NCBI GenBank assembly: GCA_036583965.1
Contig: JAZBQD010000027.1
Coordinates: 6,921,187-6,985,186 of the forward strand
Length of the DNA: 64,000 nucleotides
From: Prunella strophiata
Taxonomy: Eukaryota > Chordata > Aves > Passeriformes > Prunellidae
Direction: 5' to 3'
A program made the position numbers and the translations under genes. Under the pieces are notes generated by a model. The model did not search any database. It was not told the origin of the DNA and saw only the letters and a program-made list of their open reading frames with translations. This document shows, piece after piece, positions 1 to 11,240 of the stretch. The first letter of the stretch is position 1; each line of letters begins with the position of its first letter.

Positions 1-480
1 GAAGTGTTCTTTACTCTGCTTATGCAGATGGTGCTATATAGACTATCACAAGGAGTGGCTGTACTCAGAATAAAAGAGAAAGTGGCATCAGAACAGTAAA
101 TATTTGGGAGCCAAGAGGTATTGGAAAGGCTTTATTTTCATCTTGGGAGAACATTGAAATATTCTGCTTGACTAAATAGTGGTATTTTGTTCAGTTAGTT
201 CAGTAACCTGTAATATTATCCCTGTTTTGCAGAAGACAGGAGCACAAAAACCCTGGTTCTTGACTGCCTAGTGCCTTTTGTAGTGAATTTCAGCTGTGTG
301 AAATGAGTGCAAAATGGCTGAGAAACACTGAGAGTGCTTTGCATCAGATCTATGTGAGCCAAATTCAGACTGAAATGTAGGAAATTTCATATCTTGTACC
401 TGTGTCTACTAGATTTGTTCAAACAGAGACGCTGTAAAGAATAGGGGAGCAGAAGGAAAGGGACTAAAGCAGAGAAGAAC
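1..480. other. Intronic, no feature seen
   Basis: Ordinary AT-rich unique sequence. No exon, repeat or regulatory site could be supported. Confidence 0.6.
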
Positions 481-484
481 CATT

Positions 485-675
485 TGAAATGTTCACATGA
501 GCCCCTGCCCTGGAAGGGCTGCTGGCCCTGGGCACAGCAATGCTGAGCTGCTGCTTCTCTGTCACTCTCTGACCACAACATGTGGTGCTGCTCTTGGCTC
601 AGGACAGGGCTCAGGCAGCACCAGCTGGGAGAACAGTGTTCCTTGTCCTTCCTTCCCAGCTCCATTTACAGGAAT
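485..675. other. GC-richer block abutting CR1, unclassified
   Basis: About 190 bp rich in CTG, GGG and CAG words, sharply different from the AT-rich sequence on its left. It runs straight into the CR1 terminus at 681. It may be a fragment of an older retroelement or LTR, but I cannot name a family. Overlapping frames open in several directions reflect the low A/T content and are not evidence of coding. Confidence 0.35.
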
Positions 676-680
676 ACCTC

Positions 681-1075
681 TCACAGAATCACAGGATGTT
701 GGAAGGGACCACAGTGGATCATCTTGTCCCACCTTCCTGCTCAAGCACATGGCACAGGGTTGTGTGCACACAGTTCTGGAATATTTCCAGTGAGGCAGAT
801 TCCACACCCTGTCTGGGCATCCTTTTCCAGAGCTCACTCACTTCACAGGAAAATTCTTCTTCATGTCCAGGTGGAATTTCCTGTGCATTGGTTTCTGCCT
901 GTTCCTCTTGTGCCATTGCTGGGCACCACTGAGCAGAGCCTGGTCCTTGCTCTGATCCCTCCCTGCAGACACTGACAGGCAGGGATGAGGGCCCCTCTCA
1001 GTCACGTCTTCCCAGGGTGAACAGGCCCAGCTCCCTCACCCTTTCCTCATTAATCCTATCCTTTGTGTGGTCATG
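681..1075 (-). mobile_element. CR1 LINE fragment, minus strand, 5'-truncated
   Basis: The left end reads TCACAGAATCACAGG followed by GTTGGAAGGGACC, the reverse complement of the conserved avian CR1 3' end. The next roughly 380 bp follow the order of the CR1 3' region (TCCACACCCTGTCTGGGC, then AACAGGCCCAGCTCCCTCA). The element is severely 5'-truncated, as is usual for CR1. The right boundary is approximate. Confidence 0.8.
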
Positions 1076-1095
1076 TTTGATTTTATTCCCAGTGG

Positions 1096-1250
1096 GCTGA
1101 AGACACTGGCACAGGCTGCCCAGAGGGGCTGTGGAGTCTCCATCCACAGAGGTGTTCAAAACCTGGGCCAGGTGCAGTTCAGGGCAGCCTCCTCAAGCTG
1201 ACCTTCTTCTAGGACTAGACAATCTCCAGAAATCCCTAAGAGATCACTTG
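1096..1250 (+). mobile_element. CR1 LINE fragment, plus strand
   Basis: GACACTGGCACAGGCTGCCC, GTGGAGTCTCCATCC, GAGGTGTTCAAAACCTGG and GACTAGACAATCTCCAGA follow the + sense CR1 3' region in order. The terminal repeat is missing or decayed. It lies immediately right of a minus-strand CR1, so the truncated 5' sides of the two fragments face each other. Confidence 0.75.
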
Positions 1251-3251
1251 CAAGATTAAAACTTTCTCCTTTTTTTGCCCTGAAATTAGAATACTCTTCA
1301 GATAGATTCTGTTCTTGTTGTTCTTTAAATCACTTAAAAATTCTCAGCTGCCTGCTGTTCCAAAGTTAACAAGCCAAATTAAGATCTTTGCTTGTTTGAG
1401 CTGCCACTCTAATGCAAGAAGAGACAAAACGCTGTGAAATAAACAGTGGTCTGTACTTTTGAAAGAATACTGGCTGGAAAACATACTTCAGAAGAGGTGT
1501 TTCATAAACAAAAAATATTTTTATTCTTGGATGGATACTATCTGATTTCAGGAGAAAATATTTTGGAATTTTTTGCTCAGCCTAACTCAGGAATTTGGAT
1601 ACAAGTTATTAGGTGGGAGACACATTATTTTGGATACATGCAGAGCTGCATTTTGCATTTATCGATGCTATTTAGTAACCTAATTGCCTTGTAGGTTCAG
1701 CCTTTAGCATGCTAATTTTGATTTAGTGTTTGTATTTCTGAAAACAAACTGGGAACAAACCATAAATTATCACTGTGTGTTCTTTAGACAGCTACTGGAA
1801 TTCCAGTATCTACTACAATAACATAGTGTGAAGGTAAATTACCATAATATATTAAGGGTTATTATTATGTTCTAACAGTTTCTGGTGGAATCACATCTCT
1901 TTTTTTCTCATCTGAAACTGTAGCTTTTTCATAAGGAGGATAATTTATTCTGTTTAAAAAAAATGGTTTGAATGTTTATTGTTGCTACTGTACTATGTTA
2001 TGAATAATTCATTTTTAGTAGCCTTTTTTAAGATTGTAAGTGAATGTCATATTTCTGATGTGAAAAACTTTTAAGCCTTTATCATGAATGCAATATAAAA
2101 TATGGAGAGCTAAGGAATAATACATCTAGGGTTTTTTCCTTTTCCTTTTAGCATTTTGGTGGTCAGCTTAAGAAATTATGTTCACAGTGAGTTTTTTGAA
2201 TGATTGACTAAGAATTCTTTTTGACACTTGTGTTCCTTTTTGATCTTCCTTCTTACTTGCAGTTTTTATTATATTAGGATCCATTTGTGTAAGGCTTTAC
2301 ATATATATTTCATATTACTGTTAAGTTGTATAATGGAACACCTTCAATGCAACATAAAACTGCCCATGTACCTACACTGGGCTGGTGGCCTCTTGTGTAG
2401 GCACAGTTAAATTAGATTTTTTAGCAGTGTTAGCACAGCCCAAAATGTCTTGAGATTGGATGAATCCTGAGAGGGTGAGTTCACTCTGGAGTTTTGTGCT
2501 GTTACAGATCCATTGCTGTCAGAACACCAGAGCTTTGTGCCTGAGCTCGCTGGGGTGATGGATGGTAGCTGTGCTTCTTACTAAAAGTAAAGTTAAGACA
2601 AGGAATGGGGCAGCAATGTTATAACTCATTTATGCTTTTGTCTGAAAAATAAAAGCTGATAGCAAGTTGGAACTTGACTTCTGGTTATTACTGTGTGTAT
2701 TTTCAGTGGCCCTTCTGTTTCAGTAGCTTCAGGGCGATTCTCACTCATCCCAGACACTTATCATCCTCTTACTTGATTATCCCTATGCTGTCCTGCCTGT
2801 TATTTCTCTTTCATCTCTGCATTTGTGTAAATGTTATTGCTAAAGTATCTTCTTTTGTCTGTTGAGAGAATGCTGAGCCTCACTCCTTGAGCCTGTACAT
2901 TAACTGCTACATCAAATTAAATCTTGCTGTTATCACCTCTAGGACTCCATGTTATTGGTCTGCCATTAACATTTGTTTTGTTTTTCATTATTCCCATCTG
3001 TGTGCTCTTCTTTTTCCTTTTGGATTTAGTGATCAATTTATTTGCTTCCCTCATATTTGCGTTTCATTTTAATCAGTAAATATTTTGTCCATTTTATTTA
3101 TGTCCCATTTTCACAATTTCCTCTACCACTGTCCCTCCTTGAAAGATTTCTGTAAGTCTGCCTTTCCAAAATGCTTCCTTTTTTTTTTTATTCTTAAATG
3201 TTTTAATTTCCATTTATATGTATTTAACATTCAAAGGAACTGGGATCCAGT
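1251..3251. other. Intronic, AT-rich; no gene
   Basis: No recognisable exon or repeat. The + strand is strongly pyrimidine-biased at about 2680-3230, which explains a series of short hydrophobic open frames there. They have no family resemblance and no coding signature. Confidence 0.55.
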
Positions 3252-3350
3252 TCTTCACATATATCTATACTTTATAGACGTGAATGTGAATTTTCATAGA
3301 AGTTCCTTTCATAAAAGTTTTTATGGATGTAAAATTAAAATTTAAGATTA
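3252..3350 (+). repeat. Dispersed direct repeat, copy 1
   Basis: The first 50 bp are identical to 7664-7713. The remainder aligns with 7714-7752 with a 10-bp length difference and a few substitutions, both copies ending in AAATTAAAATTTAAGATTA or a close variant. The flanks differ. I do not recognise the family. See copy 2. Confidence 0.9.
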
Positions 3351-3867
3351 AAACCAAATATTGTCCTGATGTTTGGTTATCATTTGTCCTTATTCAGTCT
3401 GCATGCTCTTTTGGACATAAAATGTTTCTTGCCCAAAACTCCAACTTCAGCTGTGCACTCTAAATATTTTCTCTAGCATGGGGGATCTTTGTTGACAGAT
3501 GCCAAATCTTCAGTGCCTGATCCAGAGCAGAAATCAGTAGAAAAATTCTGCATAACTACAATTTCTGTTGGTTTTGGGTGAGACCATAAACTTGTGAAAC
3601 TTTCTATGGATGAGTAGTTGTGTGGCAAGTGGGCAAATGCTCTGGCACTCAATTGGCCGAAGGTGAGTGAGAGTGAATGCCAGAGGAGTCAGAACTGATT
3701 AGATGGCAGGAAAAAGAGAACATTCTCAGTGATTATGAGGAGTTAATTTAAAAATGTCTGTCCCATATATCTGCAGTGTCACAATGACATCTAGATACTT
3801 CTTAGGATGTGAATACGTGACTTCCAAGACCTCTGATTTTATTTTCTATTTAGAATGTTAGCCTAGT

Positions 3868-4010
3868 TAATAATAACTTATGCTTATAGTCCTTTGCAGC
3901 AGGAGATCACTGTGTGCTTTACAAGGTACTTTTGTTTCCATTTTACAGTTCCAAAAATCTGAGGCTCCCAGAAGTTCAGAGCTTCAGTGTTACATGGTAG
4001 GATCACCATT
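3868..4010 (+). mobile_element. MIR-like SINE fossil
   Basis: The order of words matches the MIR core and tail: GTGTGCTTTACAAGGTACTT, then TTTCCATTTTACAG, then CTGAGGC, then a decayed version of the AGAGGTTA...TCACACAG region. MIR-type elements are ancient in amniotes, and this copy is very diverged. A profile search would settle it. Confidence 0.55.
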
Positions 4011-7000
4011 TGAAGCATTTTGACATTATCTTCTTTGAAGCACACTAATTGGATTTAAGCCCACACCTTTGATTACTCTTTAAAACTGAACAAAGTATGT
4101 GTCATCCTGAATCACAGTGGATAAGATGGACTTTCCTTTGTAGGGATGCTATTTTATAGTCTGCCATGCTTCAACAGATATTAGAAATAATAGATACTAT
4201 TTCAGATAGAATGCAACAATAACTGATATTATTTCAGCAGCACGGGGAAACTTAAATACTGTTGGAAAAATTGTTTTAGGTTATCTTCTCTGAGTCAGAC
4301 TAATGAAGAATGAACCAGCTGAGTAAAGAAAGAGGAGGCAGAACAAGCATTATCTTCTGCAACCTATTCAGTTTTGGCTGATTTAACCTAGATGAGGAGA
4401 AAAGCAATATTGTGTTCTTTGACAGTACTGTAACAAGCTTTGCTAACTGATAATAATAACTGGAAGACATATGTTAAATTGGTTCTGAGAAAGGAAGAAT
4501 GCTGAAATCAGAAAGTTGTATTATTGTAATTTGATAATTGTGATTTGGTCTTTTTTATCTACATGACTTCATAGTAAGAGCAAATATGGGCTACTAGATT
4601 TTAACAACATAAAATTCCACAGGTTATGAACTAGAAAATGTGGAGAAAATTCAGTTTTGGCTAATTAAAGTGCAATCTGATGTCATTTTACTGTGGATGT
4701 TACATTGGAAAGATAATATTTGTGAATTATTTCCAGTCTTGCAGAAAGATTTCAACACCAAGAAAATCTAACCAAATAAAATAAACTTGTTTATTAGTAG
4801 TATTCTTAATTAACCTGTCTAGTCCTATAAAATTATCTTGCCCCCTAAAAATTGTTAACCAATCATTCCTCCATGATGATTATTATTGTTTGCTGGATGA
4901 TACTGGAAGAATGTCCTGGTGTGGTTTGGTGTCAGGTGCCTTGCAGAGGAAGGTGGGGGCTCAGTTCAGTGTGGGAGCAGTGGGCAGTGTCACTGCCCCA
5001 TAATGTGGCACACACAGGTGGTGCCACCTTGGGCACACAGTGCAGTGTGCTCAGGGTGAGGTCTGGGGCATGGGTTCCATTCCAGGCTGTTCTAGGCCTT
5101 GATGAGCAGCAAATGCAAAAATAATGAGAGAAAGGGAGAAAAAGACACAAATATCCATGCAACTCTGGAATACCTTATTCTGTACACTGAGGCCAAATCC
5201 CTCAATTGTATAGAACTGATTTTTGCAGGTGAAGTTTTATATGAACTTAACAAAAATCACTTTGCTGACAAAAAAAACTTAGATTTTTTTAAAAAATGAA
5301 AATATAGCTACTAGTCCTTTAGGTTTCCTGATATCCCCTGTATATATGCTTACTTGTAAAAGAGTTTATAAATTGATATTTGCAACACCTTTGCCATCCT
5401 AGTAATTGTAAGAAGCTGCATCCCAGTTCAGAATTGGAAGTCTTTTAGATTCTAATTATAATTCCCAAAGTATAAACTATTTCCATCTTTAGAGGGGACT
5501 GCTGTGTTTCCTGTGAGTCTGGGATGTTTTAAAGCCAAAGGCCCTTCTGTTGCTGTCTGCATTCACATCGCCAGTGTGACAGAAAGTCATCTCTCAGTCA
5601 CAGAGATAATGTTTTCCTGTCAGTGTGGTAAAAATATGAACATGAATAGACAGACTTTTAAAAAGTTCCTGGTTTTGAAGACTGGCTTTTGAAATAGCAG
5701 GTCTATTTGGTTAAAACTGGTGACATTTGTTAACTTCTTTATTTGAAAGTTTTTCACTATGGATAGAAAAGTAAAAATTTTTTTACTAACATATTAAATA
5801 TCTGATTTTTTACTTCCAAATAAATAAACTAAAGAAATACAGGTTATTGAGGTTAAAGTACTAGAATATTATTGAAATTAAGAACCATAAATAATTACTT
5901 GCTTCTTAAGGTGGTAATTGTTTTGTTATGTAAATCCTTGTCCAGTGTTTCATAATGTATTAAAATTTTCCAAAGCATTTAATAAGACAAAGATTTTTGT
6001 ATGTCATAATGAATGAATGTGTTGTAAAGCACATACATATAGATTCAAATGGAAAATTGGAATTAACCATGGATATATTTAAAGAAGAAACTATATTTAA
6101 TCCCTTCATCTCATAGTTAATGTGCATTATGTTCTAAAGAGCTCATATCAGCAGCTTCCTATATTGTCAGGGTATACTATTAGAAGTATAACATAATATG
6201 TAATAAAGTAGCATGTTTTGTTGTTTTTAACTGAAATTTTTTGATATTTCTTTCAATTCTTATGTAGAGGTAGATTGGCACCCCTCCTGAGAAATTCAGC
6301 CTAATTTTGAATAGAAACAGTACTGCAAACTGTGTGTATGTCCCTGCCTTTGAAGAGTCAAAAGCAACATTGGATCTGTATAATTGATCAAGGTCACTTC
6401 ATCCCATGAGACACAATAATACAGCTCAACAATCACTATAAGGTTATTTAAGTACTAATTGTTTTAGAAATACTGATTTGTTTTCTGGGTTCATAAAATA
6501 ATTTATGAGAAAATTTTGTCTATTTTGAAAATCTACGTATTTCCTTTTTTTCTTTTTGGAAAAATATGTTCCAACCAAACTCAAACCCAGTGAGAAAATA
6601 AATTTGAGATACAGTCAAATAGAAAAAAATTTGCTCCACTTAATTGGAATCCTAAATCAAGCTTAAGTGGGCGTCTTGGTAGGCTAGAAACTTCTGGATA
6701 TCAAAGAATTATCAGAAAAACAGAAAAAGTGAGTATGTGATGTGATTTGCTTTGCTTTAAAATCATAGTTTCCTCCACATATTGTGAGATTCAGATAAAG
6801 GTGAAAAGTAATAGCACAGTGGGCAAGGGAGTTCTGTTTTGATTTTTGTTCCTTCATATTTTGTCATTTTGGGTTTTCTGTATTTAAAAGCCAATTAATC
6901 TAGTTTATTATATAGCAAAAAATGCCTGCTCTTTGTTTAAAAGCTTTATTGGCTTTTTGGAATAATCACTTATAAGAAAAAGATCTAGGCAGTTCAATTT

Positions 7001-7663
7001 CAATAATATGTCTGACTCAGATTCTCATCCCATCCATCTTAAATCCATTTTCTTTCTCTAATCACCTGCACGCCCTCGTCACAGTTCCCAGGCTTGCTTT
7101 GCTTGTATTGGAGTTTGCAAATTGTACTTTTTAGATACTTGTATGTCTGAGAGACAAGAGAAATGACATTTATTTTGTGCCTCAAGCACAGGGGGGCTGT
7201 GTCCAGGAGGAAACTTGGGTGCTCCCTACCTGAGCCAACATGGGAAGCTCAGTGTTAGCAAACTGAAGTGTGAGTTTGTAGGAGGATGGAGAAAGGCAGT
7301 GCTCTCTTTTTGTCACACTGATCTCTTCAGTCTGTTGCTTAGCAGACCAATTCCACATGTCTCCAAATATGTGGAACTGAATTACTTGTGATCATTATAT
7401 AATTATTGTAATGTGGGATTTTGGGAACATGTGACAGATGTGCAAGCAACCATGCCCTCCAAAGAAGGCATTCCTTTGGAAGTAGTTTGGTGTTTGCATG
7501 GTTAGAGACAGGACATTAATAGCTTGGTTCTGCACAGAATTGCAGAAATAGCTTGGTTCTGCAGAGAAAATATTGCTAAAGCCAAAATCTCATAAAGGAA
7601 AGTTGCACAATTTTAATGGACATAGCTGTGTATTTGAAGGTAGAAGCTATACAAATAAAAAGG
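4011..7663. other. Intronic; no gene seen
   Basis: Mostly AT-rich unique DNA. A GC-richer patch at about 4905-5110 yields open frames on both strands but resembles no protein I know. No splice-flanked coding segment was found. Confidence 0.55.
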
Positions 7664-7752
7664 TCTTCACATATATCTATACTTTATAGACGTGAATGTG
7701 AATTTTCATAGAAATCCTGTTTGTATGGATGTAAGATTAAAATTTAAGATTA
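7664..7752 (+). repeat. Dispersed direct repeat, copy 2
   Basis: Same orientation as 3252-3350 and about 4.4 kb downstream. Bases 7664-7713 match copy 1 exactly, including the GACGTGAATGTG core with its CpG. The rest is shortened by 10 bp relative to copy 1. Near-identity in an otherwise drifting intron suggests either a recent local duplication or a young interspersed repeat. Confidence 0.9.
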
Positions 7753-10700
7753 GCATTTAATGTTAACATAATACATGGAATTATAAAAGGTGTATCTATT
7801 GCAGAGTACAAATTTTTATTGCTGGCTACCACTTTATAGCAGTCTTCCCTTCAACTTCCTACCTTGCCCTCTCCTTGCCCTTCTCTCTCCCCATGTTTTA
7901 GGCATCATTTTCTGATGAAATCCTCATTTTGTGTTAACATGAGGAGTAAAATAATATGTTGATGGCTTGGATATCTGTTGGTGTTCTTATGATCCCTGAG
8001 TAGAGAGAGTGATGTGCTGTCACTCTCTCCATAACTCTCCAAGGTTGAGAATTCTATTACATCTTTCAAAATGTCTTTTTACTTTCATCTGAAAATGAAA
8101 ATAAGTTGAATAAAATCCAGTTTGCATTTGAGCTGGGCTGCATACTCTCTGCTGTGTATAAAATCAAACTTGATTTCCTAAGGAGTTTTTTCTGTTAATA
8201 CAACTTTTTTCCTACTTTATGACAATTATCATATATGGTGGTTTTTTTCCTTTTTTTTTTTTTTTTTTTTTTTTTGTTTTACTGCCACAGTTTGAAGTGA
8301 GAGCATTAAGTTAAATTAATTTGACTTTGCTTGGCAAACGGTGATAGTAGCACTTTAACAGCTGTTTGCTTTCCTGGATTGTCCTTGGTGCTGAAATTGC
8401 TTTTGTATCTAAACAGCAAAATGTGTTTATAGGGCCACAGAATATGGAGATAAATTTAGCCTGTCAAACAGATATTATTGGGGCTTTTTTTGTGCTGTGT
8501 TTCTGGGAGTGGATCCTGACTGCAGTGCTTTAATTCCAAGCTGTGTGTGCCTTTGGACATCTTACAGGACTGTTGTGGAGCTTTTCTCTTTGATTTATGA
8601 CCTTGCCTGTATGGACTTCTGATCAGATTTTATTCTCATTTAGTGCAAGAGGGGCTAATTATGAAAGTGACAAAGATTCTTTCGTTGTGCTAAAGCTTTT
8701 TGAATGACAAAAGGGGGCTTTAAATTAAAATGAACTTTAACAAGGCATTTTCACATTGAAGTGATACACACTCTACCACTGATAGAGTAATTCATTTTCA
8801 ACCCTTTCTGATTCTATAAACACATTGTCTCACAAGATCAGTAATTTTTTTACCTCTCAGGCTAATGAAGAGTGGATGGTAGACCAATGAATTCTCTTTT
8901 TGTAGAACTGTTTTGACATTCTTAATTTTTTCTTAAATATCAAAGAAAGGACAAAGAGCTGTGATTTTATTGCATTAATATTAATAATCATTTATCTGCC
9001 AGAAAAACATTTAAATATCACTTGACATTTGCAGAGAAAGATTAATGTTTAATTTACTACAAACATAGAAATACTTTGAAATAAAAGGAAACGCTTCTAG
9101 ATTCAGCAAAATAATAAAAAAAAAAACAAAAACAACAAAAGACCAAAACCCCTAACAAAATTAAGACAGACATTCAGATATAAAAAAACATTGTAACCAT
9201 AGCAGAAATCAAAAACATGTTGGTGCCATCTAAAATGTCAATATTTAAATTATCACTTCTGATTGAAAAAATAACATCAACTAGATAGTTCTTTAAGGTC
9301 TAATTTAAGCTTTAACTAAACAAAGATAAATGAGGGTAAGCAGTTTTCTGTTGCATCCATGTGGGTACAAAGGCCTGTATAAATTCTAGCAGCATTATAA
9401 AAACAAACCAACATAATGTAGTTATGATATGAACAGTATTGGCATTTCATAAATACTGGTAAATCTAAAAGTCAAGGGGGGCTTCCAGAAGAGGCTGGTG
9501 TCTGGAGGAAAGGAAAATAGCAAGACACAGGAGTCAGAAAATTGTAGAAGTGAAAATAGAGGAGCAAGTTCCATTACCTACAGAAGGATCAAAATGCTGT
9601 ATAATAAAGAGAAAAGTAGAGAAATCACCTTGTTCTACAAAAGAATGTCAGAGTAGGAGCTACAGAGGAGGAGGAGGAGATGAGCAGAAAAGTTGTAGTA
9701 TCAGTCTAATCTGATGAAATGGCTAAAAATGTACCCAGACTGCAGGAAGGTCTATCTGTAAATTTTATCATGGAGATTATATGGTAAGATACCACTTTTA
9801 GGCAATGAAATGATGGGATTAATGTATTGAATGAGAATAACATTTCTAGCCCCCAAACTGTTTTAGTGACTAGATTGATAATGACATAGAGAATCAAATT
9901 CAGTTTTACAATAAACTAGAATAAGACTGTTTCTTCTGCAAATGCTGTATGTAGGACAGATGTTATTCACATTCAGTATTTGTGTGGAAGGTCTATCCTT
10001 GCATTACCTTTTTCCAAGATTATAAGAAAGTTTCAGCTATAAACCCCCGTAATTTATTATTTAAAGAAGGTTCTTATCCAGGATCCATCTCAAAAAGCAA
10101 GATTCTTTTGTAAGGCAATATCTGGAACCTTTCCATTAATACTCTTTAATAAAAAACTTCTGATTTTATTTACAGCTCTGGTGACTTCTGAGAGGTCCTT
10201 GAGAATATAACATAACTGTAGGGTATAAGGTTTTCATCTATTAATTTTTATTCAAGTGTTAGCGTGTAGTTATACTTTGGAAGGATTCCCCTGGAAAAAT
10301 GGTGATTTTGTGTATAAGATACCAAACTAGGCCAAATGCAGAATTACAGCATTACTGTGCAGTAATAAATCAACAGGAATATCCTCTCTTGTAGGATGAA
10401 AGAACTTCCTTGTCTTTTGCATTACAAGAATTCTCAGGGTCTTTGCAAAATGATGAATATATTGAGTAGGAAGCATTACATAAGTAGCACTGCTGTGATG
10501 TACTAAAGAATATGCAGCTTTTAATTTTTTTAACCATTTTTTATACTTTTTTTTTGCACACTTGGGCTGTTAGGCAGCAGGTATATATGAGAATGTTTTA
10601 CATCAGAGGCTGTAGAGAGCAACAGATTTCAGTGGTGTGCACTGAGCATCAGGCCCTAAGGAGTCAGTATTTGGGAGATGTTTCTGTCTGGGACACACCA

Positions 10701-10792
10701 GTGATGGTACATCCCACTGTGGTGCTGCAGTTCCTGCTCCCTCATCTGCCTTGGCTGGTGGTTGCTTCCGTGGTTAAGGCTGCAGACGTTGT
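7753..10792. other. Intronic; T25 tract, purine-rich patch, no gene
   Basis: Contains the T25 tract at 8251-8275, an A-rich low-complexity patch near 9113-9145 and a purine-rich + strand patch at about 9470-9690. Sequence right of the T25 run (8277-8720) is non-repetitive and has no recognised similarity. The 101-codon frame at 10512-10817 has no recognisable domain and overlaps SINE-like sequence. Confidence 0.55.
8251..8275. repeat. Poly(T) tract, 25 bp
   Basis: Longest homopolymer in the window: 25 uninterrupted T, preceded by T7CC and followed by GTTTT. It could be the tail of a minus-strand retrocopy, but the sequence to its right shows no recognisable gene. Confidence 0.95.
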
Positions 10793-10893
10793 TATAATTT
10801 ATTTATTAAGTCATTAATTATTTATTTAGGATAGCACCCATTATATGCTAAGTGACTTCCAAACAGAAATTTCCCCAAATGCTTTTCCTTTAA
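10793..10893 (+). mobile_element. Old amniote SINE (MIR-like) fragment
   Basis: ATTATTTATTTAGGATAGCACC, then ATATGCTAAGTGACTTCCAAAC, then TAAGAGCTCT match the order seen in a common MIR-related repeat of reptile and bird genomes (TAGCGCC, GTGCTAGGCGCTGTACAAAC, AAGAGCTTAC). Strongly diverged; boundaries approximate. Confidence 0.45.
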
Positions 10894-10899
10894 GAGCTC

Positions 10900-11060
10900 T
10901 GCTCTGAAGGATGCGGTACAAGCGCAGCCGCGAGTGACTCATGTTGGGAGCGCAGCTTTGTTAAAGAAAGCTGAGTTTCGTGACACTAATGCAAAACCTC
11001 TTTGTATTCTGATTTTCCTTTAACAAAGGTTCACTGCCGTGGATAAATAACTGCCCATCT
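10900..11060. promoter_or_regulatory. Candidate intronic enhancer: CpG cluster with AP-1 and SOX-like sites
   Basis: Within a CpG-poor intron this block has about six CpGs in some 80 bp (10912-10981). It contains a perfect AP-1 site TGACTCA at 10935-10941 and SOX/TCF-like CTTTGT or ACAAAG words at 10956, 11000 and 11023, the last two facing each other. A near-octamer ATGCAAAA lies at 10989. Regulatory function is inference from motif density and CpG retention only. Confidence 0.35.
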
Positions 11061-11240
11061 GTCATTGGAGGCCTTTGGGGAGTTGATAAAGAGGGAGCCG
11101 AGAAATCTGTTTTTCTGGGGATTTGGTGGATTTGGTGTAGAGGGTGTGTGATGGCCATCTCAGGGCACAGGCCTCTGATTTTTAAGCACTCTTGACACTC
11201 CCTGCTAAGTTGCTGCTTTACCACTGCCAGTTGGTGTGTT

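Noticed and set aside
497..975. Overlapping frames on both strands
   Set aside because: They lie in CR1 and GC-rich sequence with no protein similarity.
2228..3345. Run of hydrophobic + strand frames that looked like a possible membrane-protein gene
   Set aside because: Explained by strong pyrimidine bias; the frames change repeatedly, with no homology or splice signals.
4852..5162. 90-codon + and 76-codon minus frames in a GC-richer patch
   Set aside because: No recognised domain, and open on both strands, as expected from composition.
8251..8720. T25 run as the tail of a minus-strand retrocopy
   Set aside because: The adjoining sequence shows no coding frame or recognisable gene on the minus strand.
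10512..10817. 101-codon + frame
   Set aside because: Its end overlaps an old SINE-like fragment and it resembles no known protein.
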